Made by a program: the position numbers and the translations under genes
Notes under the pieces: model-generated
What the model saw: the letters and a program-made list of their open reading frames with translations, nothing else
Told to the model about the DNA's origin: nothing
Databases searched by the model: none
Shown here: positions 45,696 to 56,382 of the stretch, in pieces
Layout: each line of letters begins with the position of its first letter
Numbering within the stretch: position 1 is the first letter of the stretch
Origin: Rhodotorula mucilaginosa
Taxonomy: Eukaryota > Basidiomycota > Microbotryomycetes > Sporidiobolales > Sporidiobolaceae
Direction of reading: 5' to 3'
DNA length: 64,000 bases
Assembly (NCBI GenBank): GCA_034406715.1
Contig: CP137864.1
Coordinates: 1,860,001 to 1,924,000 of the forward strand

Positions 45696-46136
45696 GCTAG
45701 CCCATACCAAATCAGCGGAGCTGCGAAACCTCGCCTTTGCGATTCCCCGCCCGCCCCCGATCTTCTTCCCATGACTCTACTCCGTGATGTGTTGTGTCGT
45801 ATACTCTCTGCAAAATCTTCATTCCGTTTGACGCTCGACTCGCGACTCGCGAAAAGAAAGATGGTGGCAAAATGTGAGATGATGCACTTCAAACCGCCAG
45901 CCCGAACTGCTGCTACATTGACTGTATGTGTCGAGACTATCCGTCTCAGGCTCAGGGTACAGGAGATCAACGAAGGGAAGGAGATGGTATAAACATAGGT
46001 GCTCAGCACGCAGTCAAGAGGGAACAAGAAGAAAAAGGCGGGAAAGCGGATGGTGAACAAATTGGCGGACAAATGCGTGATGTCGAAATGCGAAAAAACG
46101 GGTTGGAAGAGTGAAACGCGAAGGGGAGAGCTGCGC
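45696..46136. other. convergent 3' intergenic region
   Basis: About 440 AT-richer bases between the OHCU decarboxylase and arrestin 3' ends. Frames entering it are antisense extensions. Confidence 0.3.
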
Positions 46137-48412
46137 TCAAAGGTAGGCTGGCGCCGATTCGAGCGCTTCGGCGTAATCGGGCGGCGCGCAAAGCCAAGCG
46201 CCTTCCTCGCCCTCGCCATGAACGGCGCGTGCGTCCTCGCCGCGTTCCTCCCGGGCTTCCCGGTCCCGGCGGCGTGCCTCGCTCTCGGCGGTCGAGGTGA
46301 CGGCACCGCCGAGGCATGCGAGTCCCGGTTCGGCGACGGATCCGATCGTGATCGGGATCAAGAGCTCGCGCAACTTGCCCGGGAAGGCGAGCGGACTGGC
46401 TGGAGTGGCGGCTTGCAGGGGGGTGGCGCGCGAGGAAGGAGCGAAGAATGGGTTCGAGGTCGAGAGCCCGGAGTAGACGCTCGTAGTCGGGCTCGAAGGG
46501 GCGGTGAACTCGAACGGGCGAGGGACGGCGAGATCCGGAGTCTGACTCCGGAGGTGCGCGAGCGTCTCGCCGAGAGTGGGCGGTGCAAACCCGATCTCGA
46601 CCGAAAGGTAGAACCGCGACGAGACGTGGAAGTGCTGGCCGTACTCGCTTGCAACGGTCGCGCGAGTCCGGAACGCGGGCGAGAACCAACTGCAATCGCC
46701 GTGCGTCGTAGTCGGGATCGCGCTCGGTTCGAGGTCGAGCGAAGACGAATAGCCGTGGGTCCAGCCGCGGCCGTCGGGCCCGCACAGCGGCAGCATGATG
46801 TTGTCGAGTTGGACCTCGTTCTCCTCTTCCGGGTTGGCACCAGGCCGCGCGGAATACGGGATCCAACCCCACCGGGAGACGATCTCTTCCTCTTCGACGC
46901 ACCACGGCTCGACGAGCATCTCCTCGGGGTAGCCGAGCGTCGAGACGGGTACGCCCTCCTCGAGGCCCCAGCGTTCCTCGATCGCGCGCTCGAGCGAGAC
47001 GCGACCCGATTGGCGGACATACACCTTGCGGACGATCGCGAGGCGGACATACAAGTCCGTCGGCTCCAGAGGTCGATCAACGATCCGGAGCGAGACGGGA
47101 ACCGAGGCGGACGCGCCCGGCGAGTAGTGCGAGGTCGGCAGGGAAGGAATGACCGTGTGGAATCCGGTCTCGTTCAATCTGGGCGAAGAGAAGGAAAGCG
47201 ACCGCATGAGCGACTCGAAGACGCCCTTCTTGTGATCGTGTGTAAGGGTCGGCAATTCGGGCGCCGGGACAGGAAGAGTCGACGGAAGAACGTGGAATGG
47301 GACCGAGAAGACCTTGAGTCGTCGCGGCGTTCCATTCGAGTTGGTTGCAGCCGAGAAGAGCGCGATCGACATAGTGTAGGTGATACGAAAGTGGGCGCAT
47401 TCGTACGACGGCGGCCTGAAAGAGCTAAGGGTCAGTGTGCTGCGTCTCCCTAACGGAACCGGGTGAACAAGTTCTCTCACAAGCGATCCGAGTTGGGAAC
47501 CTTCATGCTGAGCGGCAAGACGTATGTGCCAGGGGGCAGCTGCACGTCTCCGTCCGCAGCGCCAGACCGAGCATGTCTCGCTGCGGCTTCGGCATCGCGT
47601 TTCCACACTCGAAGTCCGCTGGTCAGGTCGATGCAAAAGTCGGCAATCATGCGCTGAGATCGCACCGCGCCTTGGTCGTCGAGGAGCTCGCACATGCCGG
47701 TCACGCCGAGGTGCATGCCGCCGAGTGAGGAGAAGGGAAGACCGGCAGCTGACGCGATGCGCAACCTCGGCGAGAACGATATCCGCTGCGAGGGGAAGAA
47801 TGCCGGAGGGAGAGTACTCTCGAGTGACTCGTCTCCGTTCGGCGATGTCCGCGGTCCGCCGGTCGCGCTCGGCGTGAAGAGGAGCTTGAGGGAGAAGTCG
47901 GCTCCTTGCCAAGGATCGGCGGGCGGAGCGGGGGGGAGGGCGGACGGCGGCAGGGCGGAGGTCGACACCACGCGAGGCAGGGTGGGTTCTCGTCTGCGGG
48001 GAGGAGGCGGCAACTCGGCGGGGATCGCCGGGCAAGAAGTCGAGGGCGAGATGCGACTCCTCGGCGCAGCAGCGACGGGAGGAGGTGCGAGCGGCGGGGG
48101 CAGGCAGAACGAGCCAGCCGAGGAGGACGGCGTCATGGCGCATGAAGTCGCGTCGCTCCATGGTGACGTCGGCAACGATGGGTACGGCGAGTCTGATCCT
48201 GCAGAAGAAGGCGAAGGAGGGCATTCGGCGAGGTCGTCGCGTTCGGCCCACGGCTCGAGCGCCCGCGGACGAGCGAGTGCAGCCGCAGCGAGCTCTGCCA
48301 TGTCGAACGGTTTCCTCGCACCGTGACCTGGTCGCGATGGCCTCGCAGGCGGCGCTCTGTTGGCGCTGCTGGATGCGCTTGTGCTCGCAGTCGCGTCGCG
48401 TGAGAAGTGCAT
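46137..48412 (-). CDS. alpha-arrestin (ART-like) trafficking adaptor
   Basis: Two exons, 48412-47481 and 47415-46137, give 736 residues. The first 210 are disordered, Pro/Ser/Ala-rich. Then come arrestin-fold strands: DFSLKLLFTP, a long N-domain with GTYVLPLSMKVPNSDRL, and then ECAHFRITYTMSIALFSAAT and the C-domain with YVRLAIVRKVYV and YLSVEIGFAPPTLG. A PPxY motif (PPDY, 722-725) sits near the C-terminus, the docking site for Rsp5/NEDD4-type ubiquitin ligases in this family. Expected role: linking a membrane transporter to ubiquitin ligase for endocytosis. The cargo is unknown. The 65-base intron has a clean GTGAGA donor and keeps a leucine codon. Confidence 0.85.
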
Positions 48413-50119
48413 CGCGTTTCGCTGAGGATGGAGGGGCGAGCAAAGGGGAGCGATGGCGGACGGACGACTTGGCCGGGTCGGAAAGCAATAGCTGCGCCGG
48501 TCGGAGCGCAGAGTGGGCGCAAGGACGAGACTTTGTGAGGGGAACGAAGCGAGCCTTTGACCGAGAGAAGGGCGAAGAGAAAGCACACGCGCGCGCAAAT
48601 GAATCACTCAACGTCCGGCGGTTCGCGTCAAGTTCGCGGTCGCGTTTCTGGCCCTTCTGCCTCTCTTTGTGCTCCAGCAGAGGTCCGTGGGTGCTAGGCG
48701 TCCTACGAAGACAACGACCACCAGAGAACAAGGACCTCCTCGGCCGCACAGACCCGCAAGAGGTCCCTGCGCGTGCACGAGAGGAGCGCGCGTCGGCGCG
48801 TCCACGCGTTTCAAATTCGCTCGAAGCCCGCGCGTACTCTTCTCTTCGCATAGAGGCCCCTTCGCAGCTGGTCACGGGAACGCAGTGAGGCCGCAGGGTA
48901 GGAAGCACTCACACCGGCCTCAGGAGCGATGCAGGAGATTGCCCCGAGCACGCTTTCTCTCGGATTGCCACTTTCACTCGCGCGTGACGGATCCTCTCAG
49001 ACGTATCCACTCTATCTTGCGGCGCGCTGGAACGCAGTACGTCGCAACAAGCGGGCTAAACGACGATGGATGGGCCGCGTGCCCGTGCCGTCGCGTAGGA
49101 AGGAAGCTGCGCGTCATTTTTCTCGCTGGACAAAGGCCGGCGAACATCCAGTACGATGGGCTAGGTTTTCCTGTGGCATTCAAAGATGGCATTACGAATC
49201 GCAGAACAGGTGCGGTGGAGCTGTACCCGTGCAGCGCGCAAATACAGCCGGCGAAAAGAGGAGCGAGTTGCTGCGAGCTGCGGCAAGAACACCGGGGTTC
49301 CGCCTCGGACCCAGTCATACGAGATCATCCTCGCCGGTCCAGTCTGTAAGCATCACCTTGTAAACTCGCTGTTGCTTCGAAGGCTCTTGTTGCTGGCCTG
49401 CTTCTCCGCACGACTGCTCCCTCGCCTCTTGAGAAGGCCATCTCTGCGATTCCTCTCGGTTGTCGCGCCGCATGCATAGTCTAGACAGGGCCCGGACGTT
49501 CAGGCGGAAGAATTTGCCTTTTGAGGATACTCCTTCGATTACAGCCAGGTCCGACGCGCTCCGGACCGACAGTGACGTCGCTCGTCCCGCTGGCTGGCAG
49601 CCGACGCCACACAGCAAGTCTAGAAACCGCTGTCGACCCAGCTCCGGACGAAGGCGTGCGCAAGGAGACAGAGGTACCAAAGAAAGAGTATAAAGGGGGC
49701 TACATCCGGTGCTCTTGCTTACTGAGCTGACTAGGCATCCCGCGGACGTCCGGTCGGGGAGGGCGTCCGGAGCCTTTCCTGAAGCGGACAAAAAAGCTGC
49801 CAGCCATTTCGGCCGAGACCTTTCGCTGAACTTGCGCATGCTCCATGTGCTACGTGCCTTCCCTCTCTCTGCCTGAGGGCTTGACGCCTTCGATCGCTGC
49901 CTGTGGGGGTCGGGACCCTTCGACGCTGCACGTCCGGCGAGGAGCTTGAGGAGAACGCGCATCGGCAACTTCTCATCGCTTCAGCTCACTTGTCCCGCAC
50001 TCTACGTTCTGCGGACTCTTGAATAGGCGGGATTTCTTGCTTTGCCCTGCTTCATCAGCTTCGAACCGTTCGCATCCGCCCGCTGTTTCACGCCATCTCA
50101 CTGAGACGACCAACTCGTG
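48413..50119. other. 1.7-kb stretch without a confident gene
   Basis: Lies between the arrestin start and the next plus-strand gene. The best open frames are about 217 codons on the minus strand (to 49315, first ATG 49962) and 144 on the plus strand (48929-49363). Neither has a recognisable family, and both are rich in Arg/Ser as chance frames are in this GC-rich DNA. Long leaders, a non-coding transcript or an unrecognised gene are all possible. Confidence 0.3.
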
Positions 50120-51268
50120 ATGACGAACTTTGTGAGTTGGTCGTGTGATCCTCTCTGCGTTGCGCGAGCGGTTACTCATCCTAGCCTCGAGCAGAACGGA
50201 TCGTACTCGAATGTGCCAGCTTCGCCCTTCCTGTCTTCGGCATCGCCGGCTCGGCGGGGTAGCGCCTTCACTCCCTCCTCTCCGAAAGTCGGCAAGTATG
50301 GCGGCCGCGACGATGACTCGTATGCCCTGCAAGCTTCCGCCGCGACGCCCCGACTCGGGACCCAGTTTGCTTCGAACCGCGGACGGAAGAGCGAGGCGCC
50401 GCCAGCTTCGTTGCCTACGCCGGCGGGACTTCGATGGACGACTTCGAAGGGTCATGCACGGCGACCGTCCGCCATCGCGCGGTTACAAGCCGCGCTGGAT
50501 CCCCGTGGTGTCGTGGTGATGACACCCGGTCGACTCGCTGGGCTGGTCGTCCTCATCTTCCTCGCCGGTTACATCAGTTCTTTCCTCCCATCGATCTACG
50601 CCGACTCCCCATCTTCATCCCCGACCATGCGCCCGACAAGCGACTTTCACGCATCGCTCCATAGCATGCACGAAGAAGCCGCCGAACGACAGTACTCGAC
50701 GAAGGGGCGGGCGGACTCGGTGCAAGATGCGCATTTCGACCCGGGCTGGCGCAGGGCTGCGGCAGAAGCTGGAGGGTTCAGACCGAAGCGTCGGCAAGGT
50801 CCAGCTCGAATGCGTCCCGAAGACGCAGACGAAATATCGGAGTATGTCGAGCCCCGTCGTCCGGCAACTCGTCAGGAAGAGCCAGAAACGAGCCGGGACC
50901 CGCACGCGTCTAAACCGCGGGACAAGCAGTTCCAGCGCTTGAAGAAGATGGCGGCGGCGAAAGCTCAGAATGCCCGAGTCGGCGACACGGCGCCAGCGGA
51001 TCTGGCGGCGCGGGAAGCAGCCGCAAGGAGCGAACAAGATCGCGTCATTACTGAAGGAGGCTCGGGCAAGCAACGCCGGTTGCGCAAGCCGTCGGGGAGT
51101 CTCGCCGAATTCGCCGCCGAGGTAGCGGCAGAGCGGAAGCAGGCGGTGGACGGTCAGGAACGTGCGGAACACGGCGACGACGATTCCTACGCGATTCCCA
51201 AGCGGCGACTTCGCCCGCAGCAGGAGTACGTCGCGCACGAAGAGCTCGAATCGGAACTCGACGCCTAG
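50120..51268 (+). CDS. single-pass membrane protein of unknown function
   Basis: One long frame of about 382 residues from an ATG at 50120. The cytosolic-like N-terminus is disordered and Ser/Pro-rich (about 135 residues). It is followed by one hydrophobic segment (GRLAGLVVLIFLAGYISSFL, about 138-157) and then about 220 residues of very charged, Arg/Glu/Ala-rich sequence that is probably helical. This is a type II topology as in Golgi enzymes, but there is no catalytic domain, so it looks more like a golgin or tether-like protein. A GTGAGT four codons after the ATG could be a real donor, which would shorten the N-terminus. I do not recognise the family. Confidence 0.65.
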   Translation: MTNFVSWSCDPLCVARAVTHPSLEQNGSYSNVPASPFLSSASPARRGSAFTPSSPKVGKYGGRDDDSYALQASAATPRLGTQFASNRGRKSEAPPASLPTPAGLRWTTSKGHARRPSAIARLQAALDPRGVVVMTPGRLAGLVVLIFLAGYISSFLPSIYADSPSSSPTMRPTSDFHASLHSMHEEAAERQYSTKGRADSVQDAHFDPGWRRAAAEAGGFRPKRRQGPARMRPEDADEISEYVEPRRPATRQEEPETSRDPHASKPRDKQFQRLKKMAAAKAQNARVGDTAPADLAAREAAARSEQDRVITEGGSGKQRRLRKPSGSLAEFAAEVAAERKQAVDGQERAEHGDDDSYAIPKRRLRPQQEYVAHEELESELDA

Positions 51269-51721
51269 CGGAGCTGTTGCTCTGTTAGTTCGTAGAGTAT
51301 TGTATCAGTATAGTCGACTGCGATCTTCCAGCACTCATTTCCGGCTCCTACAGCTCGCTCGACGTTTGGTCGGGAGAGAAAAGCTCCGCGTTTGCGGTGT
51401 CTGCCCCTGCGTGTGAGTCCCCGCTTATGGCGTGTCCTCCACGAGGCGCTATCGTTCTTAGTGGTAGTTTCGGTGCGCATGATCTGTACCCTTTGGGCAG
51501 GGCATATGTAAGAGGCGAAAGCCAAGCCCGCACCGCCTCGCCGACTTCGCTTTGTTGAGCCAGCTGTTGGCCTCTAGCTCTGCAGGTGCTCTCGTGACAT
51601 ACAGCAGGGGAAGAGACCTGCTGATAGATTCCAAACGGCTGTCCTCCAGCGCCTCCAGCGGGGCGTCTAGCTCGTCGCGCTCCCCACTTGGCTGCTTTCA
51701 TCGCTTCGGTCGGGTCGGGAC
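51269..51721. other. intergenic, upstream of the TBC gene
   Basis: About 450 bases. It may contain the true first exon of the TBC gene, whose start is not firmly placed. Nothing else seen. Confidence 0.3.
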
Positions 51722-54700
51722 ATGTCGCTTCGCAAACACCAGACAAAGGCCTACTGGCGAGATGCCACCAAGGAGGTACGCTCAAGCGTACGAAGATGTG
51801 GGTGCGCACAACAGGCTGACTCGCCGGAAGCTACCTCCAGGACCTCTTTCGGCAGGCGTTCGGCCTTCCAGATGAGGAGGAACCGCTCGGCGAGGTGCAT
51901 GCGATGCTGCTGATGAGCGGACAGGACGAGGCACATGTACGTACAGACAGGGAGCCATGCTTCTACTGTCCGAATCGCTGACCGATGAGGCGCTCGTTCG
52001 GTAGCTCGGGAAACTCTACCTCTCCACGTCGTACTTGACCTTCAGCTCTCTTGACCGACGGTCTTGCCGGCTTACCTTGCCATTGGCGACCGTGCGACGA
52101 GTCGAGAAACTGGGACCCGGCCAGGAAGGCACGGCTGTCGGCGCGTTCGCCCTGGCGCTCACGCTTTTCCACGGGCTGCGCATCGTAAGTACTTCATGAG
52201 AACTATGACAAAGCCTGCAAGCTGACCCACTCAAGTGCAGATCGTACAACTGAATTCTCTCCGGCCGACGAATGACCAGTTCTGCGCGAACCTCCGGGTC
52301 CGACTAAAGGCGTCGTTGCCGCTCATGAAAGCCCTGAAACCCTTTGCAGCGACGTTCTTCTCCGAGTACTTCCTCTCCACCGAACGCGACGACGAGACAA
52401 ACGGAAAAGGCGGCGAGGACGACAAAGTAGGCGAGCTGATATCGTTCGACGACAAGGGCAAGGGCAAAGAGACGGAAGAAGCATGGACGACGGGATGGGG
52501 CACGCAGGCGGGCTTCCATACCGGCCTGTGAGTATTTCACCTTCTCGGAAGGCCAGTCTGATCGCTGACTGAGAGCCCCACAGCGGCATGATCTACAAGT
52601 TCCCCGGCGACCCGCGCAAGCTGCGAGAAAAGTCGAAAATGAAGCTGTGGAAAGCCTACCTCGAACAATACGGCCGGAACCTCACTCTCATTCGATACCC
52701 TTCCTTCACCCGTCTCGTCCTCGTCGGCCTTCCGAATCGACTCCGTGGCGAGATTTGGGAGCTCACGTGCGGTTCCATGTTTTTGCGCTTACAAAACCCG
52801 GGCATCTACGCCCAGATCCTCGAGGACAACAAGGGACGACGAAGCGCCAGCACGGACGACATCGAAAAAGACTTGCATCGCTCGTACGTCACTTTTCTCT
52901 TGCCCTTCTATCCAGACCCAGATGCAGCGCCGCCCGCTAAAAACGCTCTTTTCCAGCTTGCCCGAGTACCCAGCTTACCAAGAGCCAAAAGGTATCGACA
53001 CGATGCGACGTGTCTTGACGGCATACGCATGGAGTAATCCGGCACTGGGCTACTGCCAGGTGCGGAAAACGCCGCCACCTGTTCTCCTCACATTGCTCCC
53101 ATCAGCTCACATCACTCCTTCTCCCCAGGCGATGAACCTGATCGTGGCGTCGTTCCTGGTCTACATGTCGGAAGAGCAATGCTTCTGGTGCCTTACGGTG
53201 CTGTGTGATCGCCTACTGCCAGGCTACTACAGGTGCGCCCCCTCCAGACAGCACGGAAAAGAGTCACCGGAACTGAGCTTAGCTCCCCGCAGCCCTTCCA
53301 TGTACGGCACTGTTCTCGATCAGCGAGTATTCGAGCACCTCGTCAGCCGCTGCCTGCCGACTTTGCACGAGCACTTTGTTCGCACCGACATCCAACTCTC
53401 CGTTGCCTCGCTTCCGTGGTTTCTCTCTCTGTACATCTCGTCGATGCCCATGATTTTCGCCTTCCGGTGCGCCGTTTCCGATCGAACAGACCACGGAGAC
53501 AGATCTGATGTTTGCATCACATTGCAGAATCATCGACTGCTTCTTCCTCATGGGTCCGAAAGTGCTCTTCCAGGTCGGGTAGGCCGATCTCTTACTCGAA
53601 CCGGCGGGAACAAGACCACTGACCATGACGCAACAGCCTCGCAATTCTCAAGCTCAACGGTCCCGAACTCCTCGAGTGCACCGACGATGGCGCATTTATC
53701 AAGTAAGTTTTCCCCCCTAGCCGCCGGTCCGTGACCACCGCTGACCTTGGTTTCGTCACAGCGTTCTTAAAGACTATTTCACTACTCTCGGCGACTCGGC
53801 GCATCCCAGCTCGCGCGACTCGCGGCAGCGGCAGGTGACCAAGTTCCAGGAGTTGTGTAAGCTTATCCGATGGAGCCAGCCGCAAAAGACCAAGATGAGC
53901 TGATGCGGAGGTTTCGCTCTTGCAGTTGTCGTCGCCTTCCGCGAGTTTGCGGGTGTCACGGACGAGACCATCATCAACGAGCGCAAGCGCTTCCGTGCAG
54001 AAGTGCTCGTCAACATCGAAACCTTTGCGAAGCGAACGGCTCTGCGAAACCTCAAACGGACGGGACGCCTCAATGCCGAGCAGCTCGGGTTGACGTACGA
54101 CCACTTCCAGCTCGCGGCACTCAAGCAGAAGGAGGACGAACGGATGGCCGCGATGGCCAATGGCTCACGAAGTCGAGCGTCGTCGAGTGCGTCTCGCATG
54201 ACGCCGAAATCACCCGACTTGTTCAGCAGTTCGTCGTCGCAGTCGGGCGATTCCAAGCCGATGCGCGAAGAGACCAAGCCCGAAGAGCGCCTCGGCCGTC
54301 GAGCGTTCGGCAACTTCCTCGCCGATGTGGCGACGTGGGCTCGGGACGAAAAGATGGTCAAGAATGGCCTCCTTTCGCACATCGAGCGGCAGCCGAAAGA
54401 CCACGTGATGGTCGACCGCATCTTCTCCGCGTGGGACACTTCAGGCGCCGGTTCGCTCTCGCTGCAGGTGCGCGTCTCTGCTTGTGCTCTTGGCGACATC
54501 TCCGGCTCACCTGCGTTCGGTCACCCAGGACATCGTGAACGGCCTCGACAACGTGCTCTTCAACGACCTTATGCAAAACGTTGCCTGGCTCTTCGGAATC
54601 TACGATTCGGACCACGACGGGTACTTGACCAAAGACGAGATCCTGCAAGTCTCCGAGGCTCTCTTGGTGCGTCTTCAGCTCCCGTCAGCCAGCACGTCGT

Positions 54701-55735
54701 CCGCGTCGGAAAAGCTGAAGCTTTCCCCTTGATCAGTACATCTTCCGCAACGAGCCCGGTGATCGGTACCTCGGCAGTGTGTCCAATCTGCTGCAGAACC
54801 TGTTCGAGTTCGCGGAAACGACCAAGCCCGCCCTGCCCGCCGACTCTCAGCTGAAGGAGGACGATCCGGAACGCCCCTTCCTGGCGCTCGCGACTTTCCG
54901 CATGTGCATCCTGACGGATGCACTACTCGAAGAGTTTTTCGAGTCCGACCTGACGCAGAGCTGGCGGCTCGAAGTGCTCGTTCCCGAGGAGAAGCCCAAA
55001 CCCCAGACTCGTGCCGGGGGTTGGTGGGGCGGATTGGTCGAAGCGGTCATGACAGACGAGAACAAGGTAAACCTCAGGCAGATCTTCCGAACATCAACCG
55101 CGTCACTTACACAGGCTTACATTGCAGGAACGGTTCAACCGACTTGCCGACGAGGTCGGGAAACGTTTGGACATTCACACCGTGGAGCAAAGTCCGTAGT
55201 TCCATTCCAGTCTCTGCCTCTGTCCCTGCGCCAGCTGATGGTGGTTCTTGCAGGACCAAGCATCGGCAAACTCGACGCGGCCGCCGCCGCCATTGAGCCT
55301 CAAGCGCGCGATACCCTTTTCTCCACCTCCACCGCACGGAAACAGTCATCTCCTCTGCCCGTTGCCGAGCACGCCATCAATCCGCTCTCTGCAGCTGCTA
55401 TGCGCATGCCAGCCTATCCAACGTCGGAGAACCCGTGGGCGGACGCTGCGAAAACAGAAGGCTCCTCCGGCATTTCGATACCGCAGCACGACATCGACGT
55501 GCAGGCTCTCGCACAGGCGGCTCTTCAGAGGCCTCAATTCGCGGACGACGCGGCTACGGAAGGAGAAGGAGAGGAATACGTGGGCCCGGAGGGAGACGAC
55601 GGCCTGTTGGGCCAAGTCGACGCGATGCTCCAAGCAGACGAGCAGGCTGGCGCAGGTTGGTCCCTTCTTGCACTCTAGCCGGTTGCCAAATGACTCACAG
55701 ACTCTACCACAGATCGTACCGAAGACCTCTTGTAG
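51722..55735 (+). CDS. GYP2: Rab GTPase-activating protein with GRAM, TBC and EF-hand domains (Gyp2/TBC1D9 type)
   Basis: Many exons (about 15). GRAM-type block [21 protein letters not shown] near 52020-52150. Then the pre-TBC helix [15 protein letters not shown] and [17 protein letters not shown]. The catalytic TBC dual fingers are both present: the arginine finger [16 protein letters not shown] and the glutamine finger [21 protein letters not shown] and [12 protein letters not shown] follow. An EF-hand [14 protein letters not shown] lies near 54600. The long C-terminal region is acidic. Order and motifs match yeast Gyp2/Mdr1 and animal TBC1D8/9, which stimulate Rab GTP hydrolysis (Ypt6 in yeast). 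The first two exons are the weakest part: [18 protein letters not shown] from 51722 does not join in phase to [17 protein letters not shown] by any strong splice pair. Confidence 0.87.
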
Positions 55736-56382
55736 GACCCTCAAGGCCCACGAGGCTCCTTGAAACGCTCGCGAGTCGATGAAACGTTCGCGAATCGTGT
55801 CCGCGGAGGTCCCGTCCGCGTCCGCGGTCGCCCACCCCCCGAGCGCGCTCGAGCCCCCTCGTTCATTTCTACCCCAGTCCGAGGGAGCGCCAAACTCTGA
55901 AGCCCGAAGGCGGTGGCCTTTGAACGAAGTCTGCGGAAGAGAGGCAATCGGCGGGTGATAACGACGCCTGATCGTGCTAATCGTCAAGAGTACTTGCTAT
56001 CAAGGGAAGGATCGACTCGTACGTATCAGCTCCTTTGCGGTGTGCTGCTACCCACTCGAGCCTCTGAGTCGGAATTCGTCCGAGCGGGGGAAGATAGGAG
56101 TCGCTCCTGGTGATCAAGGCCGCGGCGCGGGGGGCGTCGAGCGGTGCGAGCGCACGAGAGAAGTCCCGAGTACACTTATCTTTCCCCCCCTTCTCCTCAC
56201 TGCCTATCCTGCGCGCTCGTGACAGGCGTGTGCGACCCTCCGAGGTGAGTGTTCGGTCGCGCTGCCGGATCTTGGAGACGACAGCTGGCGAGGACGGCAG
56301 CTCGACTTCTGAAAGATGCAAGAGCATGAACAAGGGCCCCCGCTAACCATGCTTTTACCCCTCTTTGGGCTTCTAGCGGGCC
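55736..56382. other. intergenic, TBC gene to third GATA gene
   Basis: About 650 bases. An acceptor-like TTCTAG just before 56383 hints that the next gene's leader, or a first coding exon, lies here. Confidence 0.3.

Noticed and set aside
46137-48908. 923-codon open frame on the minus strand taken as one protein
   Set aside because: Only its 3' part (below 47415) is coding. Upstream it runs through the intron and the first arrestin exon in the wrong frame.
49315-49962. 217-codon minus-strand frame as a gene
   Set aside because: No family, no conserved pattern and chance-like composition; kept only as a possibility in the gap note.
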